Below are positions 22,484 through 29,305 of a stretch of DNA of 41,854 bases, piece after piece. Source of the DNA: Aquabacterium sp. GTDB lineage: Bacteria; Pseudomonadota; Gammaproteobacteria; Burkholderiales; Burkholderiaceae_C. The stretch is from the NCBI GenBank assembly GCA_030654395.1, contig JAURXM010000074.1:1-41854 (forward strand), in the 5' to 3' direction. Each line of letters starts with the position of its first letter. The stretch's first letter is position 1. A program made the position numbers and the translations under genes. Below the pieces are notes generated by a model. That model made no database searches, was not told the origin of the DNA, and saw only the letters and a program-made list of their open reading frames with translations.

Positions 22484-22897
22484 ATGAAACTCAATACCTG
22501 GACATCTTCCGAACGTGGCCGCTCTTTGTGGCTGGCAAATGCTGTGGGTGTATCGCCGCCCGTCGTCTCGGACTGGTGCACGGGCAAAAAAGCCGTGCCC
22601 CTGGAGCGCTGTGTCGCCATCGAGCGCGCCACCAATGGCGAGGTCACCCGCCAAGACCTGCGCCCGGATGACTGGCAGGACATATGGCCGGAACTGGCCC
22701 AAGCCCCCGCCACTATTGCCCCGGTAGCTACTGAATCCGTAGCGCCTGCCGCCGCCGCTGAGGGCGAGGCCAGCGTGCTGCGCGAGGGTGTGGTGCGCCG
22801 CCATGCCAACCGCCGCGCCGCCGACACCCCGGTCAGCATCGACCGCCGCGCGCCGATTGGCAAGGTGTTCTATTCGATCGACAAAGGGGAGGCTTGA
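22484..22897 (+). CDS. Cro/YdaS-like transcriptional regulator
   Basis: A 137-aa protein whose first 75 residues match the YdaS/Cro-like helix-turn-helix family (PF15943): WLANAVGVSPPVVSDWCTGK, then AVPLERCVAIERATNGEVTR and LRPDDWQDIWPELAQ. It lies opposite the repressor and downstream of the pR-like promoter, the normal place of cro. The C-terminal 60 residues are Ala/Pro-rich, then basic. ATG 22484 is chosen over the upstream frame start 22448, because the latter lies within the -35 and operator. Confidence 0.88.
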   Translation: MKLNTWTSSERGRSLWLANAVGVSPPVVSDWCTGKKAVPLERCVAIERATNGEVTRQDLRPDDWQDIWPELAQAPATIAPVATESVAPAAAAEGEASVLREGVVRRHANRRAADTPVSIDRRAPIGKVFYSIDKGEA

Positions 22898-22908
22898 GAT
22901 GCCGACCC

Positions 22909-23157
22909 TTAGTGGGTCGGACCTCCGCCATCTGGTGGTGCAGAGGTATCCAGCGATACAAGTGACCTCTGTAATTGTTCTATCACGTAGTGAACTTGCA
23001 CTGGTGTCATCGCGTAAGTTCGCCCGGTCTGAGCGTTTTCCGGTGTGTCCATCACCGTTGAAAGAAAGTCCAGCCGCATGACCACGATGCCCATTCGTGG
23101 AACTGGTCCGATGCTCACTTGTGCCACTGGAAATAGTGGAATGTCGTCTTCTTTCAT
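22909..23157 (-). CDS. Small antisense-oriented protein, faintly BssS-like
   Basis: An 82-aa protein on the minus strand between two rightward early genes. AAGGGG precedes ATG 23157. The pattern VPRMGIVVMRLDFLST, then QTGRTYAMTPVQVHYVIEQL and QRSLVSLDT gives a short beta-hairpin followed by an amphipathic helix; this is faintly like the BssS biofilm regulator family, but I would not rely on it. A GTG at 23232 would give a 107-aa form. It would be silenced by, or interfere with, rightward transcription. Confidence 0.6.
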   Translation of the reverse strand: MKEDDIPLFPVAQVSIGPVPRMGIVVMRLDFLSTVMDTPENAQTGRTYAMTPVQVHYVIEQLQRSLVSLDTSAPPDGGGPTH

Positions 23158-23379
23158 GAGTGCCCCTTTTGGTGATTTTGGTTGTGTGAGAACACCATTG
23201 TCTGCCGGCTGGGGCGCTCGCCATTTTTCCACCCACCGCCATCAATTCCGATGTGCTTTTCTCGGTGATCGACTCCCTGTCACTGGTGCCGTGCGCGGGC
23301 AGGTGCGCGGCGCTTTCGGCATCGGGGCGGTGGGTGGACTTCTCTCGTTTCATGCTCGCAGTGTCAGCGGGCGACGTGC

Positions 23380-23399
23380 AATTGTCTGTAATAACAATT
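23380..23399 (+). promoter_or_regulatory. Candidate third operator upstream of the CII-like gene
   Basis: AATTGT and ACAATT form a perfect 6-bp inverted repeat around an 8-base centre. The left half continues AATTGTCTGT, which also occurs on the plus strand within the leftward operator (21391-21400). It lies 14 bp before ATG 23413. The remaining 23158-23379 holds no gene I can support. Confidence 0.5.
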
Positions 23400-23412
23400 C
23401 TGGGGTTTTGAA

Positions 23413-23883
23413 ATGAACTTACGCGACGCGGCCTACAACGTGGTGCATGACTATCCGGGGGGCGCGCAGTCGCTGGCCCCGCGCCTGGGCAAGGGCAGTA
23501 CCTACCTCAGCGCCGAGGTGGCGGGCATGGGCACGGCCAAGCTGGGCCTGCTGGATGCGGAAAAGATCACGCAGCTCACGGGCGATCGGCGCATCCTGGT
23601 GGCCTTTGCCACCAATTGCGGCCAGATGCTGGTGCCGCTGCCGGATGCGAGTGCCCTGCCGAACGATGACTGCATGATGCGCCTGGCCGATTCGGCCCGC
23701 GAGTTTGGCGAGTTGTGCAAAGAGGTGGCGGGCGATCTGGTGGACGGCGAGATCAACGACAACGAGCTGGGCCGCATTGACAAGGAATGCGGCCAGCTGA
23801 TCGCCAGCGTGCATGCCTTGCGCGAGTCGCTGGCGGCGCGTAACCAGGCGGCCAAGGCAGCGCGTTTGAAACGGGTGGCCTGA
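23413..23883 (+). CDS. CII-like regulatory protein (PF06892)
   Basis: A 156-aa protein of the phage CII regulatory family: LRDAAYNVVHDYPGGAQSLA, then APRLGKGSTYLSAEV and KLGLLDAEKITQLTGDRRIL are the N-terminal DNA-binding blocks. The C-terminal half is a helical bundle (RIDKECGQLIASVHALRESL). Members of this family promote the lysogenic choice in P2- and lambda-related phages. It overlaps the next gene by 1 bp (TGATG). Confidence 0.88.
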   Translation: MNLRDAAYNVVHDYPGGAQSLAPRLGKGSTYLSAEVAGMGTAKLGLLDAEKITQLTGDRRILVAFATNCGQMLVPLPDASALPNDDCMMRLADSAREFGELCKEVAGDLVDGEINDNELGRIDKECGQLIASVHALRESLAARNQAAKAARLKRVA

Positions 23884-24218
23884 TGACGGCGGCCCACACC
23901 GTAACCACTGGCCGGCCCGCCGGTACCACGGGCGAGACCCGCCAGGCGCTGCTGAAGGCCGCTGCTGACCTGGTGCAGCCGCACCGTGCCCCCACCTTGC
24001 TCGATATGGCGGCCAAAGCCAACGTAGGACGGGTGGCGGCCATGAACACCATCAAGAACATGGTGCGCGCGGGTGACCTGGTCATCGTGCGCCGGCGCTG
24101 GGTGGCGCACAGTGCCAAGCCGGTGGCGGAATACGCGCCGGCCACGGCCCCCGAAGATTGTCGCCACGGCCACGGCTGGGTGGATCTGGGGCGCTGCCTG
24201 CAGGGCTGGTCGAGGTAG
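23883..24218 (+). CDS. Winged-helix DNA-binding protein, hypothetical
   Basis: A 111-aa protein with a winged-helix core at residues about 20-72: ETRQALLKAAADLVQPHRAP, LLDMAAKANVGRVAAMNTIK, then GDLVIVRRRWVAH as the wing. It is translationally coupled to the CII-like gene and precedes the primase-helicase, the position of replication accessory or origin-binding proteins in lambda-like phages. Origin recognition is an inference; no binding site is seen within the gene. Confidence 0.75.
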   Translation: MTAAHTVTTGRPAGTTGETRQALLKAAADLVQPHRAPTLLDMAAKANVGRVAAMNTIKNMVRAGDLVIVRRRWVAHSAKPVAEYAPATAPEDCRHGHGWVDLGRCLQGWSR

Positions 24219-24225
24219 CCGCCCC

Positions 24226-24306
24226 ATGACCCATCAACAAACCCCGGTGGTGGTGCTGCCGGTTTGGATAGCCACCCTCTGCAATCAGGGGGCAGCGCAT
24301 GAGTGA
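24226..24306 (+). CDS. Possible 26-aa leader or small protein
   Basis: ATG 24226 opens a 26-codon frame (MTHQQTPVVVLPVWIATLCN...) whose TGA overlaps the first codons of the primase-helicase gene. Hydrophobic in the middle. No strong ribosome site is visible. It could be a coupling peptide for the following gene or chance. Confidence 0.3.
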   Translation: MTHQQTPVVVLPVWIATLCNQGAAHE

Positions 24307-27004
24307 GCGGGCGCCACTACCCCCCATCAAGTTTGCAGCCCTGGCTGAGGCGCTGCTGGCCCGCGTTGAGCAGCTGGTGCCCATGTGGCTGCCCGGCGGT
24401 GTGAAAGAGGGCAAGGAATACAAGTGCGGATCTCTGTCGGGTGGCGCTGGCAAGTCATGCAGCGTGAATATTTCGGGCAAAGAGGGCCTGGGCTGCTGGT
24501 CAGACTTTGCCACGGGCGAGGCGGGTAATGACCTGATCAGCCTGTATGCCGCCATCAACGGCTTGAGCAACGGCAAGGCGGCTGTGCAACTGGCCCGTGA
24601 GGAAGGGCTGGAAGACGTGGCCGGTGTGCAACCAGCCCGGGGCGATGCTCCCGCCGTAGCCAAGCCACCCAGACCGGCACCAGCGCCTGCACCAGTCACC
24701 CAGAAGTCAGACGAAGGCTGGCGCACGGTGGTGCCGGTGCCTGCGATGGCCCCCGCGGCCACGTTCAAGCACCCGGTCCGCAAGTTTGAGGATATTGAGC
24801 ACACGGCCACCTATAAGATTGACGATGCCTTGATGGGCTACGTGGTGCGCTTCAAGACCAGCGATGGCGACAAAGAGACGCTGCCTTACACCTGGTGCAC
24901 CTCAGCCCGTGACGGTGCCAGCCGCTGGCACTGGAAGACGTGGGACGAACCCCGGCCACTGTACTTTCCCGGTGGTGTGTCGCCCGTCGTCTTGGGTGCC
25001 GGCATGTTGCCCACCGTGGTGCTGGTCGAGGGAGAAAAGAAGGCCGAAATCCTGCACAACTTGCTGCAGGCCCATGCGCCCCATGTCTATGCGGTGGTGA
25101 GCTGGGTGGGTGGCTGCAACGCCTGGAAGAAATCCGAATGGTCGTGGCTGAACGGTTGCACGGTGCTGGCCTGGCCGGATTGCGACGCCAAGCGTGAAAA
25201 GCTGACTACTGCAGAGCGCAATGAGTGCGCGGATGATGCCGCCCGCAAGGTGCTGCAGGCCACCAAGCCGCTGCTGCCGGCCCACAAACAGCCCGGCATG
25301 GCGGCCATGCTGGGCATTGGTGCGCTGTTGCGCGAGTCACACGCCTGCACGGTGCAGCTGCTGCCCATCCCCGAGCCGTTGGCGGTGGCCGATGGCTGGG
25401 ACTGCGCGGATGCGATCAACACCGATGGCTGGGACTTTGAGCGCGTGCTGGCATTTTTTGGCCAGGCGCAGCCATTGCCAGGTGGTGCGGCTGAGTTGGC
25501 GCCTGCAAAAAAAATCGAAGGTCTCGTTGACACTGAGGGCAGTGATAAACCGGCCAAGAAGGCTGGCGCCGCTGAGCTTGAGCAGGATGCCGACGGCAAC
25601 ACCATCATCGGCGGCAAGCCCATCCCGTGGTGGCTGGTGTGCTATTACGACCGCGTCAACAAGCGCTGGCTGGCCTCGCGCAAGATGGTAATCCTGATCC
25701 TGGAGCGCGACCCGATCCTGGAGCCGGTGCTGGCCTACAACGAGCTGAGCAACAACGTGCAGAGCCGGGTGCTGTGGCCCTGGCCGCACTCCAAGGTGGG
25801 CGATGTGACCGACGCCGTGGACCTGCTGCTGGGCAAGTACCTGACCGACACCTATGGCCTGCCCAGCATCGCGCGGGCGTCCCTCTCCGAGGCGATCCAG
25901 ACCGTGGCGCACACAAGGCGCTTTCACCCGGTGCGTGAGCAGCTGGCAGGCTTCAAGTGGGACGGCAAGAGCCGTATCGACAAGTGGCTGATTCATGTGC
26001 TGGGAGAGAAGCCTACCGAGTGGACCGATAAGGATGGCAAACAGCAGCCTGCCACGATCACCAAGGCCATGGCGGAGTACTTTGAGATCGTGGGCCGCTG
26101 CTGGCTGCTGGGCATGGTGTACCGGGTCATGCAGCCCGGCTGCAAGTTTGACTATTGCCCGGTGCTCGAAGGCGTGGGCGGCCTGCGCAAGTCCACCGCG
26201 GTGGAGATTCTGGCGGGCTCCGATTTTTACAGCGACACGCCGTTTGAGGTGGGCCGCGGCAAGGAAGCGCAGGAACAGGTGCAGGGCCTGTGGGTCTACG
26301 AGATTGCCGAACTCACGCACTTCAGCAAGGCTGAGGTGGGTGCGATCAAGGCTTTCATCAGCTCCAAGGTGGACCGCTACCGGGTGGCCTACGGCACGAC
26401 GGTGGGCACCTTCCCGCGCCAGTGTCTGCTGGTGGGCACCACCAACGAAAACACTTACCTGCGCGATCGCACGGGCAACCGGCGCATGTGGCCGATACCG
26501 GTGCGCAACATCATCAACACCGAATGGCTGATCAAGTACCGCGAGCAGCTGCTGGCTGAGGCCTACGAGTTGTATGGGCAGGGTGTGGTGTACACGCCCA
26601 CGCCTGAGCAGGAACGCCGGCTGTTCGTGCCTATGCAGGAAAGCCGCCTGGTAGAGACCGCTGTGCTGAGCGAGCTGCTGCATGTGCTAACCCGGCCCCC
26701 GATGGCAACGGGCATCGCGGCGGTGGTCAACGAGCTGGCCTCGTTTGTGACCATTGCCCAGCTCACCCTGGCCCTGGGCGTTGATGCTGCCAAGAGTACC
26801 CCGGCATTGGAAGCGCAAATTCGCGGCTGGCTCGATCACGAGGGCTGGGAGCGCGTCAAGAAACAGGTGAATGGCGCGCGGGCCTGGGGGTACGTCAGGC
26901 CCCGGGACTGGCCGCCGATTGAGGCAGAAGACGATATGACCGCTGCACCGCCCAGTGCGGCGAGTGGATCCACGGAAGAGGACGCTGACGATGTGCCATT
27001 TTGA
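24299..27004 (+). CDS. Replicative primase-helicase (zinc ribbon, TOPRIM-like, VirE/D5-type helicase)
   Basis: A 901-aa replication protein. Residues 30-90 form a zinc-binding primase-like module (YKCGSLSGGAGKSC, then GCWSDFATGEAGNDLISLY). A TOPRIM/DUF3854-like region has VVLVEGEKKAEILHNLL near 240 and LAWPDCDAKREK near 285. The C-terminal half is a VirE-type superfamily 3-like helicase with LEGVGGLRKSTAVEIL near 622-637, YEIAELTHFSKAEVGAIKAF and LVGTTNENTYLRDRTGNRRM. It likely drives phage DNA replication on its own. The Walker A is degenerate, as is usual for this family. The structured gap 27005-27373 follows. Confidence 0.92.
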   Translation: MSERAPLPPIKFAALAEALLARVEQLVPMWLPGGVKEGKEYKCGSLSGGAGKSCSVNISGKEGLGCWSDFATGEAGNDLISLYAAINGLSNGKAAVQLAREEGLEDVAGVQPARGDAPAVAKPPRPAPAPAPVTQKSDEGWRTVVPVPAMAPAATFKHPVRKFEDIEHTATYKIDDALMGYVVRFKTSDGDKETLPYTWCTSARDGASRWHWKTWDEPRPLYFPGGVSPVVLGAGMLPTVVLVEGEKKAEILHNLLQAHAPHVYAVVSWVGGCNAWKKSEWSWLNGCTVLAWPDCDAKREKLTTAERNECADDAARKVLQATKPLLPAHKQPGMAAMLGIGALLRESHACTVQLLPIPEPLAVADGWDCADAINTDGWDFERVLAFFGQAQPLPGGAAELAPAKKIEGLVDTEGSDKPAKKAGAAELEQDADGNTIIGGKPIPWWLVCYYDRVNKRWLASRKMVILILERDPILEPVLAYNELSNNVQSRVLWPWPHSKVGDVTDAVDLLLGKYLTDTYGLPSIARASLSEAIQTVAHTRRFHPVREQLAGFKWDGKSRIDKWLIHVLGEKPTEWTDKDGKQQPATITKAMAEYFEIVGRCWLLGMVYRVMQPGCKFDYCPVLEGVGGLRKSTAVEILAGSDFYSDTPFEVGRGKEAQEQVQGLWVYEIAELTHFSKAEVGAIKAFISSKVDRYRVAYGTTVGTFPRQCLLVGTTNENTYLRDRTGNRRMWPIPVRNIINTEWLIKYREQLLAEAYELYGQGVVYTPTPEQERRLFVPMQESRLVETAVLSELLHVLTRPPMATGIAAVVNELASFVTIAQLTLALGVDAAKSTPALEAQIRGWLDHEGWERVKKQVNGARAWGYVRPRDWPPIEAEDDMTAAPPSAASGSTEEDADDVPF

Positions 27005-27152
27005 CCAACAGGTCATGGCGCAACAAACGCGCCGTGCTGCAAGCACTACCAGACGCAAGATTGGCAGTAGTGCGCCCGAAGGGCTGGGAGGCGCGCTGCG
27101 CCCTCATTGTGGTGCGGTTGCGGGGAAGTCAGCGCACGGGCCCATGACCTAG

Positions 27153-27168
27153 AAGTGTCCAAGTGTCC
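27153..27168 (+). repeat. Tandem 8-mer AAGTGTCC x2
   Basis: Two head-to-tail copies of AAGTGTCC in the gap after the primase-helicase. They might be part of an iteron set, but only two copies are seen. Confidence 0.7.
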
Positions 27169-27198
27169 ATGGTGGCCAGTGGTTTGCATAGAAACCAC

Positions 27199-27239
27199 CA
27201 GCAGCCCTTATCCCCATCTTTTTGGGGTTGAAGCTGCTG
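27199..27239 (+). repeat. Nested hairpin in the gap
   Basis: The outer stem is CAGCAGC (27199-27205) with GCTGCTG (27233-27239); the inner stem is CCCC (27212-27215) with GGGG (27224-27227), with internal loops of 6 and 5 bases. It could act as RNA or as a cruciform. No T run follows, so it is not a standard terminator. Confidence 0.65.
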
Positions 27240-27262
27240 CATTGCCACTGTGTTCCAGGGCA

Positions 27263-27296
27263 GTGCCCGGCGCCTTATCCCAAGGCGGGCGGGCAC
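27263..27296 (+). repeat. Long imperfect hairpin in the gap
   Basis: GTGCCCG with CGGGCAC (outer, 7 bp) and CGCCTT with AAGGCG (inner, 6 bp) around ATCCC; only 1 base against 2 is unpaired between the stems. It is strongly GC-rich, without a downstream T run. Confidence 0.7.
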
Positions 27297-27373
27297 AGGC
27301 AGGCACACATCCGCGCGCTCGCTCGCGTGCTCACCCACTTCACTTATTTACTCTATAGAAAAGGTTGGACAGC

Positions 27374-27676
27374 ATGGACACCAGGACAGCAAAAATAGAT
27401 GTGACCGGCAAGATCTCGGAGATCAAGCAGTTCATGCCTGAGACCTATGCCTCGATCAAATCCAAGTCGGAGGCGATCGGCAATGAGGCTTTTGTGTTGG
27501 TACGCCGTGGTCTGCGCGGTGAGGCCAACTGCTTCTACGCCTTTGAGCAGGGCAGGGTGATGGGCACGCCCTTCACCCTGACGGACATCGCCCGCGACGT
27601 CGCGCAGGCCATGGTGACGTTCGGCTGTGCACACGTCTGCATCTGGGCTGAGGGGGCAAGCAATGGCGCGCATTGA
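27374..27676 (+). CDS. Hypothetical protein upstream of Q
   Basis: A 100-aa protein, mixed alpha/beta. Segments: KIDVTGKISEIKQFMPETYA, IGNEAFVLVRRGLRGEANCF, then YAFEQGRVMGTPFTLTDIAR. It is unrelated to anything I recognise. GAAAAGG precedes ATG 27374; a TTG at 27365 is less likely. It overlaps the Q-like gene by 14 bp, so both probably share a transcript and translation. Confidence 0.72.
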   Translation: MDTRTAKIDVTGKISEIKQFMPETYASIKSKSEAIGNEAFVLVRRGLRGEANCFYAFEQGRVMGTPFTLTDIARDVAQAMVTFGCAHVCIWAEGASNGAH

Positions 27677-28055
27677 CTGGGTCAAGCACCGCCTGGACAA
27701 CTGGGCTGAGTGGAAGGACCGGGAAAGCCGGGGCGGCCTGGGCTTTGCAACGCAGTCCGTTCTGCTGTCCGAGGTAGTGGACCGTTACCGTGAGGTGCAG
27801 CTGCCGGTGGATGAGGTGGATGCCGAGCTGACCAACCAGGCCGTGGAGTCATTGCGGGGCAGCCGGCCACAGCTGTACCAGACGCTGCAGCTGATCTACA
27901 TTGAGGGCATCGGCATCAAGATGACGGCGAGGTGCATGGCCCGTGCTGAGTCGACCATCAAGGCCAGTCTCGACCAGGCAGACGCCGCGCTGGCCAACTG
28001 GTTCAGCGATCGCGCGAAGGCGGCAGATGAGCGAAAAAGAGTTTTTACACCTTAG
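27663..28055 (+). CDS. Antitermination protein Q-like
   Basis: A 130-aa protein resembling Phage_antitermQ (PF06530) in layout. An N-terminal W-rich helix (KHRLDNWAEWKDR) is followed by QLYQTLQLIYIEGIGIKMTA and RCMARAESTIKASLDQADAA, a sigma-region-4-like helix-turn-helix with the A-x-x-E-S/T-x-I-K motif. It lies at the early-to-late boundary, before the tRNA, HNH and terminase, the place of late-gene antiterminators. A strong terminator follows at 28125-28154, a possible target for antitermination. ATG 27663 is chosen within the longer frame because the upstream residues overlap the previous gene. Confidence 0.78.
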   Translation: MARIDWVKHRLDNWAEWKDRESRGGLGFATQSVLLSEVVDRYREVQLPVDEVDAELTNQAVESLRGSRPQLYQTLQLIYIEGIGIKMTARCMARAESTIKASLDQADAALANWFSDRAKAADERKRVFTP

Positions 28056-28124
28056 ACTTTATGTGTACATTTCAGGCAAGCTGTGGAATTCGTGTCACCA
28101 CCCGCAAGTCAACAGCCCATCGAA

Positions 28125-28154
28125 CCCCTGCAGGCCACTACCTGCGGGGGTTTT
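28125..28154 (+). terminator. Intrinsic terminator between Q-like gene and tRNA
   Basis: CCCCTGCAGG (28125-28134), loop CCACTA, CCTGCGGGGG (28141-28150) then TTTTCCTTT. A 10-bp stem with one wobble, strong in energy. It ends 4 bp before the tRNA, and would block late gene transcription until an antiterminator acts; consistent with the Q-like protein upstream. Confidence 0.88.
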
Positions 28155-28158
28155 CCTT

Positions 28159-28234
28159 TGTAGTGTGGAGCAGTCGGTAGCTCGTTAGCCTCATAAGCTA
28201 AAGGTCACAGGTTCGAGTCCTGTCACTGCAACCA
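28159..28234 (+). tRNA. tRNA with CAU anticodon (Met, or Ile2 after modification)
   Basis: A full cloverleaf fits: acceptor TGTAGTG with CACTGCA (one T-G wobble), D stem GAGC/GCTC, anticodon stem TTAGC/GCTAA with loop CTCATAA, variable AGGTC, T stem ACAGG/CCTGT with loop TTCGAGT, discriminator A and encoded CCA (28232-28234). The anticodon CAU can mean elongator Met, initiator or lysidine-modified Ile. A paired U1-A72 and the D arm exclude a normal initiator, which has C1 x A72. It lies just after a terminator and before HNH, so it is probably processed from a late or antiterminated transcript. Confidence 0.95.
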
Positions 28235-28246
28235 AACAAGAGCGCC

Positions 28247-28630
28247 ATGGCACAAGCTGCACCCAAGCCCTGCAATCATCCGGGCTGTGGTGTCCTGGTG
28301 CGTGATGGCACCAGTCGCTGCCCCAAGCATCCACAGACCAATAGGTTCGCGGACAAGCAGCGCGGCACGCGACATGAGCGTGGCTACGGCTCAGCATGGG
28401 ACAAGCTGAGGGCCTTGATTCTTGCGCGTGATGCTGGGCTATGCCAGCCATGTTCAAAGAAAGATCGTGTGTCTCTCGCCTCTGCAGTGGATCACCGCAT
28501 ACCCAAGGCCGAAGGCGGCACCGATGAGGAAAGCAACCTTCAGTCGATCTGTCGTGCTTGCCACCTGGAGAAGACTGCAGCCGAAGCGAAGCGCGGCATA
28601 GGCAGAGGGTGGGGGGCATCAAAAGTCTAG
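28247..28630 (+). CDS. HNH endonuclease beside terminase
   Basis: A 127-aa HNH nuclease. An N-terminal zinc knuckle CNHPGCG...CPKHP is followed by RGTRHERGYGSAWDKLRALI, CQPCSKKD, AVDHRIPKAEGGTDEESN (the His-Asn region) and LQSICRACH (second zinc pair and third catalytic position). HNH proteins adjacent to terminase genes are required for cos cleavage and packaging in HK97-type phages. The gene is 13 bp downstream of the tRNA. Confidence 0.92.
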   Translation: MAQAAPKPCNHPGCGVLVRDGTSRCPKHPQTNRFADKQRGTRHERGYGSAWDKLRALILARDAGLCQPCSKKDRVSLASAVDHRIPKAEGGTDEESNLQSICRACHLEKTAAEAKRGIGRGWGASKV

Positions 28631-28659
28631 AACCTTTTCGCCCAGGACCGACCGCTTAG

Positions 28660-28732
28660 TCAAATTTTTTCACGCGCAGGTTTCGGGGGGAGGGGTACCC
28701 CCTGAGCCGCGCAAAACCCAAGGAATTTCACC
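28660..28732 (+). other. cos: Candidate cos region between HNH and small terminase
   Basis: The 102-bp gap after HNH holds an AATTTTTTCACGCGCAGG stretch followed by TTTCGGGGGGAGGGG TACCCC. Similar T-run, GCGC and G-rich blocks are found in cos sites of HK97-type phages between HNH and terS. No cut site can be assigned from sequence alone. AAGGAA before ATG 28733 is the small terminase ribosome site. Confidence 0.5.
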
Positions 28733-29299
28733 ATGTCAGGATCACGCGGACCGCTGCCGAAGCCGGCCGCGTTGAAAGTGCTGGAAGGCAACCCGGGCAA
28801 GCGATCTTTGAATCTTGCTGACGGCGTCAACCCCCGTGTGGAGACGCCCAGCGCGCCGAAGCACCTGGGCATCGAGGCCCGCAAGGAATGGAAGCGCATC
28901 ACACCCTTCCTGGAAGAGCTGGGCCTGATCAGCGGCCTGGACCGTGCGGCCCTGGCGCTGTATTGCCAGGCGGTGGGGCGGCTGTCCGAGCTGGAGACCG
29001 CTTTCAACGGCATCGTGAACCGGCTGATGGACAACCCCAGCACGCCGATGACCTACCCGGATGCTGTCTATGCCGCCAGCTACAGCGTGACGCCCAGCGG
29101 CTACGCCCAGCAGAGCGTGATTGTTCAGCTGATCAAGTCGCACCGCGAGCAGGTCAACCGCTACCTGATGCACTTCGGCCTGAGCCCAGCGGCGCGGGGC
29201 CGGGTGCAGCCATCGAACTATGTGCAGCCCACCCTGCCTGGCATTGATGCTGCCCCCAATGCGCCCAGCGGCTTCGCCCGCTTCGCATTGGTGCCGTAG
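28733..29299 (+). CDS. Terminase small subunit, P27 family
   Basis: A 188-aa DNA-recognition subunit of the packaging motor. The N-terminus GSRGPLPKPAALKVLEGNPG and EARKEWKRITPFLEELGLIS, then DRAALALYCQAVGRL are the P27-family (PF05119) blocks. It sits between the candidate cos and the large subunit, 6 bp upstream of the latter. The length is typical of the family. Confidence 0.9.
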   Translation: MSGSRGPLPKPAALKVLEGNPGKRSLNLADGVNPRVETPSAPKHLGIEARKEWKRITPFLEELGLISGLDRAALALYCQAVGRLSELETAFNGIVNRLMDNPSTPMTYPDAVYAASYSVTPSGYAQQSVIVQLIKSHREQVNRYLMHFGLSPAARGRVQPSNYVQPTLPGIDAAPNAPSGFARFALVP

Positions 29300-29305
29300 C
29301 CCGCC

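Larger units (their letters stand above)
27005..27373. other. Structured gap after the primase-helicase, candidate replication origin
   Basis: No gene is supported in these 369 bp. Seen in order: an AGGTCATGG / CCATGACCT inverted pair 123 bp apart (27010-27018, 27142-27150); tandem AAGTGTCC twice (27153-27168); a 7-bp hairpin GTGGTTT...AAACCAC (27179-27198); a nested hairpin (27199-27239); and a long 13-bp hairpin (27263-27296). An AT-rich stretch, TTCACTTATTTACTCTATAG, precedes the next gene. Iteron-like repeats and strong hairpins beside a replication gene are compatible with an origin; a riboregulatory leader is the alternative. Confidence 0.45.

Noticed and set aside
22445..23353. 302-aa open frame on the minus strand
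   Set aside because: It overlaps the Cro/YdaS-like gene antisense and has low-complexity, Arg/His-rich content; only the 82-aa frame in this strand is credible.
24073..24306. 77-aa frame overlapping the winged-helix gene
   Set aside because: Its first two thirds are a shadow of the winged-helix gene. Only the last 26 codons from ATG 24226 are kept as a weak possibility.
25337..26683. 448-aa open frame on the minus strand
   Set aside because: It is antisense to the primase-helicase motifs and is not protein-like.
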